The translations under genes and the position numbers were made by a program. From Henricia sp. BOLD:AAB3569 (Eukaryota > Echinodermata > Asteroidea > Spinulosida > Echinasteridae): DNA of 64,000 nt. Below, piece by piece: positions 26,960-37,858 of this stretch. Every line of letters starts with the position of its first letter. Position 1 is the first letter of the stretch. Location of the stretch: the NCBI GenBank assembly GCA_037783545.1, contig JBBELK010000109.1, forward strand, positions 2,480,001-2,544,000. Direction: 5' to 3'. The notes below the pieces were generated by a model that made no database searches, was not told the DNA's origin, and saw only the letters and a program-made list of their open reading frames with translations.

Positions 26960-28346
26960 GAAGCCGAGCCAGCGGACAGCCGGGGAAGACCACCAGGACG
27001 GAACCAGACGACACCGAATGTGCCGCTGGGGGGAAAACTACATTGCGGGGAAAGTTGTGTCGACGCCTGTCTGCTTCTTGCTGGACACGGGAGCTTCGGT
27101 GAGCCTAATTTCCGAACGCATCTATGACGAACTTTACGGACCAGGGAAGCCAAACTTCCAGCCTCTGCCGGAGACTCTGAGGCAAGCGGATGGGAGCCCC
27201 ATGCAGGTCCGGGGGAGGGCTACTTTTGAACTCCAGATCGGAGATCAGGTCTTGAGCCATGCCTGCATTGTAGCTAAAATTGAGCCGGATGTCATCCTGG
27301 GGATAGACTTCCTGTCGACATACCGTTGCCAGTGGCGGTGGGGGGACAACACAGTGTTGATCAATGGAAAGCCCGCGGCTTTAAGAGGCTACGAACAGCA
27401 CCCATCGGTGGCAAGAGTTCATGTTGGACACAAGGTGATAATTCGAGGAGCGGTGAAGGAACCACAATGGATAGGGGTTGGGACGGTGTACCTAGACGCA
27501 GCGGCTCCCCGCGAAGAGGAGGCCACCGGGACGGAGAGAGACCTACTGAACCAGGAGACGCGGCCGGCCAGAGAGGGCCCAGGAGATAAAGTGAAAACCG
27601 AGGACCTGGCGACGCGGCCGCCGCCGGGAAACCCCGAGGAGGACGCGGAAGCAGGAGACCGGGAGGCGCCCCGCCACGAGGGCGCGCCCCCACAGCTGAG
27701 GGCGGTTCGGAACCCGCCCCTGGTAAGGACGCGGAAGCAGGAGACCGGAGGCGCCCCGACAGCAGGGCGCACCACAAACGGCGGAGAGCGGGCCGGAGCC
27801 CGCCCCCTTATAAGGATGAGCAACGCCCAGTGCAGCCACTGCGACCGGCGGTTCACCCGCCTGTCGAACCTGAGGAGGCACCACCGAACAGCGTGCCCGG
27901 CGCTACACCCGACGATGCCGTTCGAGTGCCCCCTCGGATGCGGGAGATCCTTCTACAGGGATGACGTTAGGCATCGCCACCTCCAGTATTGTCCCCGGCG
28001 ACCAGAGAGGGTGGCGACCGTGACAGTGGGCGACCAATTGGACGTGCACGCCAGCGACGACGGGATGGACGGCGAAGACAGGGAGCGGAGGGGGCTTGGC
28101 GGCCATTCGGAGCCGCCCCCTCGCGCTGAGGCGTCCGGGCCTGGAACCGCCCTGTCGGAGCCGCCCGCTCGTGGGGGGAATCGCACCCCACCGGAGCAAC
28201 CCCCGGTCGCCGCGGCACCCCAGCCGGACGCCCAGAGAGCCTCGACACCACCCCCATCGGAGCGGCCCCCGAGCGCTACAACGCCATCGCGGACAGAGGG
28301 CGGCACCCAGACGGAGACGCAGCGGGGACCACCACCCTCTAGCTAA
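26862..28346 (+). CDS. Zinc knuckle, retropepsin and C2HC fingers
   Basis: This frame (positions divisible by 3) is open from about 26862 and has an internal ATG at 27018. It begins with a knuckle remnant RFGCHEFGHFRRDC, whose first Cys reads Arg. Retropepsin follows with FLLDTGASVSLIS and later VILGIDFLSTY. A long Pro/Arg/Glu-rich linker precedes two C2HC-type fingers, CSHCDRRF...HHRTAC and CPLGCGRSF...HLQYC (about 27832-27990). The tail is Pro-rich and disordered. Retropepsin would cut Gag; the fingers may bind nucleic acid. RT and integrase, normally next, are replaced by the finger-bearing tail. C2HC fingers after a protease are unusual. Confidence 0.82.
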   Translation, partial: NLHHTETRRAQATRVDRFGCHEFGHFRRDCPRRKPSQRTAGEDHQDGTRRHRMCRWGENYIAGKVVSTPVCFLLDTGASVSLISERIYDELYGPGKPNFQPLPETLRQADGSPMQVRGRATFELQIGDQVLSHACIVAKIEPDVILGIDFLSTYRCQWRWGDNTVLINGKPAALRGYEQHPSVARVHVGHKVIIRGAVKEPQWIGVGTVYLDAAAPREEEATGTERDLLNQETRPAREGPGDKVKTEDLATRPPPGNPEEDAEAGDREAPRHEGAPPQLRAVRNPPLVRTRKQETGGAPTAGRTTNGGERAGARPLIRMSNAQCSHCDRRFTRLSNLRRHHRTACPALHPTMPFECPLGCGRSFYRDDVRHRHLQYCPRRPERVATVTVGDQLDVHASDDGMDGEDRERRGLGGHSEPPPRAEASGPGTALSEPPARGGNRTPPEQPPVAAAPQPDAQRASTPPPSERPPSATTPSRTEGGTQTETQRGPPPSS

Positions 28347-28507
28347 TCAGACACTTTGTTGCCATGTTGTGTTTCTTTTTCTAACAGTTGTTCTTTGTTT
28401 TTTTGTTCTGCAGTTGCAGTTGCCATGTATTGCAGGGAATCGTCTTCCCGGCGGAACTGGGCGTCGCCGCCTGCTTTGGGGACAAGCAGGGTCCTCGAAG
28501 GGGGCGG
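28347..28507 (+). other. 3' region and polypurine tract
   Basis: A T-rich stretch with a TTTGTTCTGCAG acceptor-like site (28401-28412), then GAAGGGGGCGG (28497-28507) abutting the 3' LTR. Confidence 0.6.
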
Positions 28508-28807
28508 TGTAACGGCCGTCCCGATCCGCCGCTGGGGGCGCCAGCACCGTTTCACGGTGGGTCTAACTGACGTGTTGGTGGCGCCATTGCGGCTCCCCAC
28601 GGAGCCGGGTGGCGTGAGCCCCTGCCGGAGGATCGGGATACCCGTTCCGCGCGGGGACGCGATTCTCTGCGCCATCTTTGATCTTTGTGTTTGTTGAGGA
28701 AAGTTGGACCCAAATAAACGGGCGGTATCTTCTTGCTGAGAATTGTCTTCACTTGTGTGTTCTTTTCGTGCCGAGTTTCATAACAAGCAGGGAATATTCT
28801 TGTTACA
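28508..28807 (+). repeat. 3' LTR
   Basis: 300 bp, one C shorter than the 5' copy (GAGCCCCTG against GAGCCCCCTG) and with GATCCG for GATCTG. Followed by the ATAT duplication. Confidence 0.92.
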
Positions 28808-28811
28808 ATAT

Positions 28812-29399
28812 CAATAAATGTTTGGTTCGAAACGCTAGTTTCTGATTTAAAAAACAAAACGTTTCGGTGCTTTGTTGAAGCGAAATGTTGCAGGTGTGTG
28901 TATTATACATTGGACGTTCACACGTGGCTGCCAATGATCAAATTAAAACATTAACAAAGTCAACAGAACCCATAGTTTATTATTAAAGCTGTTAACCATT
29001 ATTTAAAACAATATTGTACTGTACAAAATATTACACCTTGTATCGTTATTTATGGAATTATAAGACCATGGTACATTTTACATGGTTTTATTTTGCTACA
29101 TGCAGCTGTGTATTTTAGTAGAGTTTTGTCACCATCGAAATAGATTTGTTTAATATTAATGTAATGTTTGAAGTTATTATTTTCGGCTTAACAAAGTCAT
29201 TAAATGTTTTTTTTCGGTATCGCGTATATATACAATTTAAAAATCTGTGTTCTTTATTTTAATAAGTGAAGATAAATGTTTTACATGTACAAACGACTTG
29301 CGATGGTCGGATGTTTGGAGAGTTCCCCAGCACACGTTGTTGGCCGGCAATGTATTGTCACCTGCAGACGGCAAGTAAACCTACAGCTGCATCGGACTG
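28812..29399. other. No gene recognised
   Basis: AT-rich flank of the LTR element. Nothing with domain or splice support. Confidence 0.35.
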
Positions 29400-29878
29400 G
29401 TACAAACGTCTAACCATTGGTCGGCGGTCCTCTGTCGGCATACCACCGGTGGGCCACCGATATAAACGTCTGATTAACCACCAGTGGTCCGCTATCGGTA
29501 TACCATCGGCGGGCCACCAAAAGTCTGCCACCGGAGGACCGCCGGTCGATTAAGCACCAGTGGTCCGCTGTCAATATGCCTACGGCGGACCGCCGGCGCA
29601 AACACGGGATTAACCACTAGTGGTCCGCTATCGGTATGCCAACGGCGGACCTATAAAAAACATCCACTGGCGGACCACCGGTAGAAATGTGAGATTAACC
29701 ACCAGTGGTCCGTTCTCGGTATGCCTACGGCGGACCGCCACAAATCTGCCACCGGCGGACCGCTAGTGCAGTACCCCACCAGCGGGCCTCCATCGGCTGC
29801 CGACGGAGGGCCACCGATGGGCGGGCAGACATTTGCTCTCGCGGTCCGCGGGTGGCATGCCACCAGCGGCCCACCCGC
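29400..29878. repeat. Minisatellite of CCACCGGCGGACC-type units
   Basis: About four degenerate units of roughly 120 bp. Each holds ATTAACCACCAGTGGTCCGC, a TATCGGTATGCC phrase and GGCGGACCGCCGG. CCACCAGTGG and CCGGCGG cores are self-complementary, so each unit can fold. The overlapping short frames are by-products. Confidence 0.8.
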
Positions 29879-30777
29879 AATTAGGTTTTACTGCCGAAAT
29901 ACATTTGAAAAGGTTTTGGCAATTTCTTTACAGTAAACAAACCTAATTAATTGGTTTGAAATCTCCGTTCCTTAAAAAATAAAATAAAATAAATCGGCAA
30001 TTTTAATATTTGCATAGTAAACCACAAACTAAATGCGAATTCCATTAACAACAACTGCCTCTAAAACTTGTAAAAGGAGTGGAGCTGGTCAGAAAAGGCA
30101 GGAAGAAGTATATTTTCTTCAATTGGTTCATGATTGCAGTCTGCAGGGGAAAACAATTTGATTTTGTTTGTACTTTGTGAATGTACGTACATGTACCTAT
30201 GAACTAGTAGGAACGATGAGTACGAGTTGGTGTGCGTATACGAGTTGACCAACTTGCGTACGAGTTGGCTTGCGTACGAGTTGACCTGTCTGCAGAGTTC
30301 TGCAAAGTTCCACAGTTCCGCAAATTACCCACACCCAGTTGAGTTAGCAAGCATTGGTTAGGTTATCAACTCATTATTTCAGTACGCAAGCCAACTCGTA
30401 CGCAAGTTGGTCAACTCGTATACGCACACCAACTCGTACTCATCGTTCCTACTAGTTTATAGGTACATGTACGTACATTCACAAAGTACAAACAAAATCA
30501 AATTGTTTTCCCCTGCAGACTGCAATCATGAACCAATTGAAGAAAATACTTCTTCCTGCCTTTTCTGACCAGCTCCACTCCTTTTACAAGTTTTAGAGGC
30601 AGTTGTTGTTAATGGAATTCGCATTTAGTTTGTGGTTTACTATGCAAATATTAAAATTGCCGAATTTTTTTTATTTTTTTTTAAGGAACGGAGATTTCAA
30701 ACCAATTAATTAGGTTTGTTTACTGTAAAGAAATTGCCAAAACCTTTTCAAATGTATTTCGGCAGTAAAACCTAATT
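29879..30777. mobile_element. 0.9-kb palindromic element
   Basis: Arms of about 398 bp (29879-30276 and 30383-30777) start AATTAGGTTTTACTGCCGAA and end with its inverse. They match almost exactly, with a 106-bp spacer. The inner arm ends carry ACGAGTTGG motifs. No coding capacity. A foldback MITE with unresolved target duplication (AATT at both edges). Confidence 0.85.
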
Positions 30778-31098
30778 CTTGGGAAAAAGAAAAACTGCCC
30801 TCCAGGGCCACAATATCCAAAAAAGATTTCTGCAAAAAAACAATCGGTTCTTTCAAAACCAGGGCTGCCCAATGCCCAAAAACCACTCGGTTCTTGTCAA
30901 CCTTTTTTCCGAAAAACAGTGACCCTCCAGGGCCACAGATTTTTGTAAATGCCCGTCAACATTTTTCTTGAAAAAGAGTTGTTAAAAACTGTTTACACAT
31001 CTTGCTACAGTACAAACATGTTTGGGGCCACGATAAGGATTTCGATATTTGCACAACGGCGATTAGCTACATATCATTGTACATGTGCTTGCCGGTCC

Positions 31099-31173
31099 GG
31101 CGTATGAGTTGGTCGACGCACGAGTTGGCCCGCGTACGAGTTGGTTGCGTATGAGTTGGTTGCGTACGAGTTG
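31099..31173. repeat. GCGTACGAGTTGG motif array
   Basis: Five units of GCGTAYGAGTTGGYY end in CGAGTTGACCTG. Similar arrays with a similar right edge occur at 30223-30280 and 59080-59166. Confidence 0.7.
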
Positions 31174-32018
31174 ACCTGTATCCCTCAGAATAACATAAAA
31201 CAATAGGCTAGAATTGCCACGAATTGAATACTGGACAACTCAGTCTGTCATTTTGAGACAAGTGATTCAGGCACATAGGCTGTTTGGGAAAAGCGAAATT
31301 AAAAGGTAAATTATCTGTTTGCTAATGCGGACCAAGGGCACTATAGTATGAGATATCATTGTGATCCATAGAAATACTGTATAGGTAAGGCAATCTAAAC
31401 ATGATGGTAGTAAAGTTCCTCTGAAATGGTTTTGTCTAAAGTGCTTTTGTTTTGAGGAATTAGTAACACAATTTGCCTTACACGAGACAGACATTTGCCC
31501 CGAAACCCCTTCGCTCTGGACCACTCGCTCCAAAAGCCACCACCAAAACACAAAGTTCACAGGCCTTGGTTCAGTGGTCAAGTGACCGTAAAGTTTTTTT
31601 GTGTTAAGTTTAATGTTAATTAATCTTTTAGAAAACCACCTTCAGTTACTAATTTCCCACAAGATTTTTGACTGAAATAAAACCATGTGTAATTTTTCTT
31701 GCTACATGTAACTCATGAACAAAAATCGGGGTCACTACAGTTGATGTACAGTATCTTTAGTGGGATTAAAAGACTGGGAAAAAAAAGCAACTGTGCGACA
31801 TAATCTCCAAGTGTGATTGATGATGTGCATGCTTTACGGTACATGTAAACCAACATTTGTGCAAGTCAGCTCAGCATCGGCATTCCAAGAAAGGAAAAAA
31901 CGTGTTTATGGTTCAATAATTTAGGTGTACCGTACATGTAGCCACCATCCTATTTTATATAGGCTAGTTGCATGCTGGACTGCACAGAATAGCAGTCAAA
32001 ATAACAAGGCACTGTAGT

Positions 32019-32050
<32 letters not shown>
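32019..32050 (+). repeat. Poly-G run, 32 bases
   Basis: Uninterrupted G run followed by TAGGG. It is a strong potential quadruplex, and its length is likely unstable or an assembly uncertainty. Confidence 0.9.
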
Positions 32051-32051
<1 letters not shown>

Positions 32052-32467
32052 AGGGCTACTGTTATTCAAATGTGGGCACCCTTGTAAGGAAAATTAGTAG
32101 TTTAATTTTGTGTACATGTATTTGTTAAAATATTTGTATGTACGAGTTTGTAATTTTTACAGAATCAGCATCGACTACAAACAGGATGAAGAATTTCTTT
32201 ACTTTGACCCTACCAATTCAGACGAAGGACAACTAGATGAGTCATGGCATCCCGTAGTTTCCTACAAGAGCAAGTAGGTTGAAAATGCAACTTATTCCGA
32301 TGTTAAGAGAATGTTAATAATTTACATGCTGACTTGTGCTACATGTACAATCCAATTGAAAGATGCACACCAATATATGATGTTATTACATCATATATTG
32401 GCTGAAATATTTGTGCATTTTTGCAACATATACATGTATTACAAAATTAATATGTTGGTATGTAATA

Positions 32468-32724
32468 TGGGTCATTCTATAAATTTGGGGTCCAACGTGT
32501 GACTTTTTCTGTCCCCGTTACACCTGACAAACTGCTATTTGCCATACAAGTATCATTAAAAATGCCTACAAAACATGTTTTTATGAATTATACTTTAAGT
32601 AATCACTCTTTGAAAAAGAGAGCATTTAAAGAATATGTCCTGAATTTACAAACTACAACATTTTACAAGATGTCAGATGTAACGGGGACAGAAAAATTGG
32701 ACCCCAAATTTATAGATTGACCCA
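32468..32724. mobile_element. TA-flanked MITE, TGGGTCATTC ends
   Basis: TGGGTCATTCTATAAATTTG, continuing GGGTCC, pairs with GGACCCCAAATTTATAGATT, continuing GACCCA, with TA on both sides. CCCCGTTACA is mirrored inside. Lies in an intron of the THAP-associated gene. Confidence 0.8.
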
Positions 32725-33771
32725 TATGTTAATAGAATATAATTTTTAGGTGACGATGGAGGTTTGAATGATGTTTAGGATGCTGTAGATGGTGTATGGT
32801 CCGCAACTTAAAAATATGTTCTCTTTATCAGAAAAAAATTGATGGCCTGGAGTTTATCGCAGGGGATGAGGAGATTCATGGGAGAGTGCATAAAGACTTC
32901 AAGGAAGCAGAAGAAGAGGACGTGCCATCCTTCACACGGAGCGGGCTCCATAAAGTTGCACCTTCAGTCAAGGAAGCTGAATCTACACAGCTTTACATCA
33001 TAACTGAAGGCTGAGAGATTTGGCACAAATGACATCAACATAGCCAAGTCAGGAACGTCTGCACACATAACATGGGTTGGTAATTGTTCTATTTCACTTG
33101 TTTTGTACTTTGTATTAAAACAGTTTCTGCTTTTATTACATATGGCTGATACTCAATGGGTCTTTCACACTGTCAATTCGGGTCCATTTACAAAAAAGCA
33201 ATATTTTGTATATTCTCAAGAAAATAGCAATTCAACTTTTTCTCTGCAAACGGTGTTTAAATAATATCGGCTTCCTAAAGAGACTTCAACCTCGGGTATT
33301 CGTTTTCAAATCAGATCTGATGTGTGTGTGCAGTAAATGAACACACCAATGTCGACCGAATGCCCTCTCGGACAGAAATGCTTGGTGGTGCTCTTATTGT
33401 TAAACGCCCGAATTGTGTATTTTTAGTGTACATTTCTGTTAGTTAAAAAGCTCATCAAATGACCCAAAGTTTTACATAATTGAACATAACATGTGTGTGA
33501 GAAAAGCCAATCTGTTCATAAGTCATCATTTTCTGTGGCTGCGCCTTGTCTTTAGAACAAATAGCCATGACACATCACCCTCGATACCTAATTTTAAACA
33601 TGCACTTAAAAACTTATCTCATGTCTAAAACATGTTCCTGAATGTCAACTGCTATGCATCAGTACCTTGATCACTTTCTAGTGGATATCATACGTGAGCT
33701 ATGTAAACTAAATATCATTGCATCAGGATGCTTTCTGCAAATTGCTTTAATCAAAGCATTTTCTTTTTCAG

Positions 33772-34048
33772 AAATGTTCCGAGGGACACACAACATCTTT
33801 TTGCTGCCAAGAGACCATTCAAAGAAGTCATGTAGCAGATCTAAAGCTGGGAGCAGCACTAGTGCTGTCTGGAAACAATTACAGGAAGGTGGTCCTCATG
33901 TTTACGTTCATGAACTTGAACATGTTCCATCCAAACACTTTCCACAGCTACCAATTGAAATTTGTCTTTCCCGTGATTGATGACATGGCATCCGGCGTCT
34001 TTCAGCAATCAAGGGACAAATGCCTTGGCAAGAAAGTTGTGGTTCTTG
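33772..34048 (+). CDS. Exon with CSEGH and SGNNYRK motifs
   Basis: 277 bp, starts in phase 0 and ends in phase 1 at CTTG|GTAAGT, which fits continuation as G-D-G-R. The Cys/His motif CSEGHTT and the phrase LSGNNYRKVVLMFTF match the transposase-like family often fused to THAP domains. Confidence 0.65.
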
Positions 34049-34224
34049 GTAAGTTATGTTGTAAGTGCCATATTAACTATTCATAATCAATGCATTCAAT
34101 GTACACTAAGACTATAGTGGCTACCCAAGGGACGAACAAAATCTGGCCAGAATAAACAGGTGGCCCTTACACAGAGGTTAAGAGGGCACATGCATGGAGA
34201 AACAATATTTGTATAACATACAGG
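34049..34224. other. Intron start, no feature
   Basis: Sequence following the GTAAGT donor; nothing else recognised. Confidence 0.3.
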
Positions 34225-35451
34225 GGTCATTCTTCAGTAAGTGTCTATTTTCGTGTCCCGACACTTTGAGATGCTACATCTCAAAAACTATATAATGAAA
34301 ATATTATTTTTAAGCGGTAAAATAATCTTTAACATATTTCTGATTATATGCAGTGGTACAAATTCTTGAAAAAATCGACAGGGTGCTTATTTTTTACGAT
34401 GAACCTTCAAAATACCCCAAAAACGCATGTCCCGGTGGTGTCTCTCAAAATGTCCCCATTGCCATAATTTTTAAAATAAGCAGCTTAAAAAAATTATTGT
34501 ACTACCAGAAGCCAAGTATAGTTGGTCTCCTCCAAATGCAAAATTTAAAACTACATCATTAAACCATATTTGCATGAAATCTGACATTTTAAGAGTCAAA
34601 AATCGTGTCCCTGGATTTGTGGTCATCTCCGTCACGATATTTTGGAGCATCATATCTGCATGATAGAGAACTGACCATGAACAAGACTTGCATTAGTCCA
34701 TCGGATACCTCAGAGCCTATAGAGCAAGAAATAACCCATTAAAGAAGACTGCAACCTGTAATAGCCAAGGAATTGTGGACTTTCTCAAAAAATTACAATA
34801 GTTCAACGTCATCTCCGAACGCTTTATAACATATCTGATTTGTGTTTTTAATCTTTAAAAGTATTCATGCAAACGATCACAATTGTGCAAACTTCCAAGC
34901 TTCTGTTGTATTTGGGCTTCAAACAGACTGTGGGTGGTGTTATAAAAGTTTAATTGTGTATTTAGTCATATCCGTCACAGTCAGTTCCATCACTTTTTGC
35001 CGTGATGGAGATGATTTTTTGGCATTTTGGGTCATCTCCGTCACGATATTTTGGAGTGTCATATCTGATTTGTTTTTGCATTTTCATTTGCCAATAATGG
35101 CAATAAAATGAGGAAAATAAGTTGCGTTATATTATGTTCAAAGCCATCTGTTCACTGGTTGTTATTCTATGTTTAAACCTTAAATTCTCTTGTTTGAATT
35201 TACTCAAAATTCGTCATTTCCGTCACGAAAGTGTGACGGATATGATTTTAGCACATTTTTCCTATGCTACAACACTGAAAAGTTAATGTTAATGAAATTA
35301 AATAAAACTCCCCTAAAGATTGTGCCGAACGTTAATTATAGTTGTTGTGTACCTTAATGATCATGTTCCACTAAAAATAATCAACATTTGAACAACTTTT
35401 TTTCCACGATTTCTTAAGGCCAAAAAATAGACACTTATTGAAGAATGACCC
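34225..35451. mobile_element. 1.2-kb element, GGGTCATTCTTCA ends
   Basis: GGGTCATTCTTCAGTAAGTG, continuing TCTATTTT, is mirrored by AAAATAGACACTTATTGAAG, continuing AATGACCC. Inside, TCATCTCCGTCACGATATTT recurs at 34622 and 35032, and CCGTCAC many more times. Related by its outer GGGTCATTC to the 32468 MITE. No transposase. Confidence 0.7.
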
Positions 35452-36150
35452 ATAGCTACAATGTAGAAGTAATACATTATGAAGTTGATATCTTTCAAGT
35501 TTTTATCAACTTTTTAGGCTTCTCATAAAAATTGATAGGTGCATTATAAGGACAGTGCATAACACGAAACGGCATGCACGTAAATCCTACGGCCGGACCA
35601 GAATGAATAGGGTTTTGCTTTTTCTAACTTTTTGTTTATAAATTATATAGCCTACTATTCATAGAAAATTTCATCACATTTTGTCAAGCTTTCATCAACA
35701 GGTGCAAGCAATAAGTTGCCGAAAAAAATGTCTGTTACAAAAGAATTATCTTGCCGCCCTATATACGTTTTCAAAGCTGAAGTGACTGGAAAAAAATATG
35801 TACATCTCACGGCATTTCCAATTTTCCTCTAATTATTGGGTCCCGTCACCTGATTGCGTTGTTTGTAATTTGTTCACATTAGGCTTAGGCCTACTTGGAA
35901 TATGTTTTCTTGCATATTTGAAAATTTATGCAATCGATTTGTCAACCATATCATCTGCAAGTAGAAAATATGACATATTTAGAAAAATATAGGAATTTCT
36001 GTGGTCTGCATCTCCTTTTGTCTGCGGTGCACAGAGTGTTTTGTACTGTAGGCCTACTACCCACGTACTAGCCTCCTACATAGTGCAACTAAAAACGGTG
36101 CATGGAGTGCATGGAGTGTTTTGTATTGTATTTTGTGCAACTAAAAAATT
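35452..36150. other. No gene recognised
   Basis: AT-rich. GTGCATGGAGTG-type phrases repeat near 36090-36120 before the tandem array. Confidence 0.3.
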
Positions 36151-36720
36151 GGGTGGTTGTATCACAATTTTGCGTGTTTATTAAAGAAATGAGCGCATGT
36201 GTAAATGAGCATATTGATGTGAAATTCTCATTGCTTATGTTGTTTCAGATTAATAACCACGCAAGATGGTGATATTACCACCCAGTTTTTCCGAGCCGCG
36301 CATAGTACGTTTCCCATACGCGTATCATCACAATTAAGGGACCATGATACGCGTACGGGAAACGTATGTGGCTTGAAAAATACGGGGTGGTTGCCTCACA
36401 ATTTTGCGTGTTTATGCAAGAAATGAGCGCATGTGTGCATGAGCAAATTGATGTGAAATTCTCATTATCTATGTTTCAGACATGGAGGAAGTTGTTTTAG
36501 ATGAAAAATGTGATACAACCACCTGATTTTTCCCCGAGTCGCACACGTTTCCCGTACGCATCATATTAGAGACTATATTGGGGACCATTAGAAATAATAC
36601 AAGTACGGGAAACGTATGCGGTTCGGAAAAATCGGGTGGTTGTATCACAATTTTGCGTGTTTATTTAAGAAATTAGCGAATGTGTACATGTACAGAGGCC
36701 TATTGATGTGAATTTCTCAG
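36151..36720. repeat. Tandem array with hairpin spacers
   Basis: Three units start GGGTGGTTGTATCACAATTT at 36151, about 36384 and 36634 (steps of 233 and 250 bp). Between units sit hairpins pairing GTTTCCCRTACG with CGTACGGGAAAC, each ending in GGTGGTTG or its inverse. It may be repeated insertion of one MITE into its own copies. Confidence 0.75.
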
Positions 36721-36759
36721 ATTATTAACCACGCAATATTTCAGGACAATAACTAACGG

Positions 36760-36846
36760 CCCGGTTTTTGACTGTTTTCTCAAAAGTCACCGTCAGAGAG
36801 ATTACACTATTTGTAACGGTTGACCAATCATGTATACTGCCTTTAA
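36760..36846. repeat. GTATACAT family, inverted fragment
   Basis: TTGACTGTTTTCTCAAAAGT to ATCATGTATACTGCCTTTAA. Inverse of 14822-14960 and ends in TTTAA, so it is an end fragment of the same family. Confidence 0.6.
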
Positions 36847-37419
36847 TTCAAATAAACACAATTTAAGAAAAATAAAGAATGTCTTTGGTCTGTGTCTCCT
36901 TTTGTCAGCGGTGCAGTAGTGTTTTGTGAAATTAATTAACCACTTTTGTGAAAATGTCACAAAAATTGCCAATATTCTACAAAACCCGGCTGAGAGTTTG
37001 AATTTCACAAAAAGATGCGTTTTTCAACAAACTCGTCACCTTGTTTTCACAAAAGTTGTAAACAATTCACAAAACTTTTCAGTTGATCAGTTGATTTCCT
37101 CTTGTTTCCTCATATCCCATTGAAAATTTGGAAAAACTACCATACGTACACCACCTCCAGTTGAGACTTCATGCACTAAATCTATGGAACATGGCATAAA
37201 GATTAATTTTCACCCCTAAATTCATGTTTCCTCACTATATTTACACTTTCTCAGTTGGGTGTTGTGTCATATTATGAAGGATTTAATAGTGGCGAGGGTG
37301 TATGGTGTTTATACGGAAAATAAAAACAAAATGTCCTGCATTTTCCTCTTTTTTGTAATGACACGCATACATCATGGAGCTAGCTATAACGTATAACATA
37401 CATCGCCCTAAAAAAACAC
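36847..37419. other. No gene recognised
   Basis: AT-rich, no exon-like frame or paired ends. Confidence 0.3.
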
Positions 37420-37846
37420 GTACAATATGTACTGTGCATGCCATATTGACCTCGACTATAGCCAGCGCGCGTACAGTACAGCTAGCTAGACGGTGTCAGA
37501 TTACAACTACTAGTACTTGATTTGGTTACATATCAAACGGCTGTTGTATTAGTAAACTACGTAAACATGAAACAGTGCCTGCTTTATCCATGCAGCGATT
37601 CATTTTATCAGTTCGGACGCAAGAGGGCGCTAGTACAAAATCTCGCCGGGACTTTTGGTTCCACACAATTTCGGAAGAAAAACGACACGGTTTTTTTACT
37701 GTTTTCTCAAAAGTTGGACGAGGTATGGAACTGGATTTTACTGAGGTTGGTTTTAATCATGCATATCTTCATTCACACAGGGAGATAACACTATATGACA
37801 CTATTTGTAGCGGCGCGCTTACCAATGATGTATACTGCAATTGAGA
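37420..37846. repeat. GTATACAT family, inverted long copy
   Basis: Inverse of 17094-17489: ATTGACCTCG, ACGGTGTCAGATTACA, GAAACAGTGCCTG, AAGAGGGCGCTAGTAC, then CAATGATGTATACTGC. The short frames here belong to the repeat. Confidence 0.7.
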
Positions 37847-37858
37847 TGGAAGTTGTGC

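Larger units (their letters stand above)
23785..28807 (+). mobile_element. Young LTR element without RT or integrase
   Basis: 5023 bp with LTRs of 301 and 300 bp that differ, as read, by one substitution and one C deletion. Target duplication ATAT (23781-23784, 28808-28811). It encodes a repeat-rich Gag and a frame with zinc knuckle, retropepsin and two C2HC fingers. It then has a short 3' region and a purine tract directly at the 3' LTR. No RT, RNase H or integrase motif occurs in any frame between the LTRs. Its movement would need enzymes from another element. The interior is strikingly GC-rich against its flanks. Confidence 0.9.
30778..32162. other. No gene; simple repeats and motif array
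   Basis: CCTCCAGGGCCACA is repeated near 30800 and 30935. A CGAGTTGG array lies at 31099-31173 and a 32-base G run at 32019-32050. No coding frame is convincing before the acceptor at 32161-32162. Confidence 0.4.
32163..34048 (+). pseudogene. THAP-associated transposase-like gene, central exons
   Basis: Exon a 32163-32273 (ISIDYKQDEEFLYFDP, donor GTAGGT). Exon b from 32832 to about 33075 (KIDGLEFIAGDEEIHG; after a frame change near 33012, ERFGTNDINIAKSGTSAHIT). Exon c 33772-34048 (KCSEGHTTSFCCQ, LGAALVLSGNNYRK, LKFVFPVIDD, KKVVVLG), with acceptor CTTTTTCAG and donor GTAAGT. Exon c strongly resembles a family found downstream of THAP domains whose next exon gives DGRxDSPG. That exon is not seen in the window, so the copy is truncated, and the frame break in exon b suggests decay. 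Exon a's link to the others is uncertain. Confidence 0.5.

Noticed and set aside
27361-28306. Minus-strand open frames across the protease-finger region
   Set aside because: High GC content removes stops; no domain or start context, and the plus frame has clear retropepsin and finger motifs.
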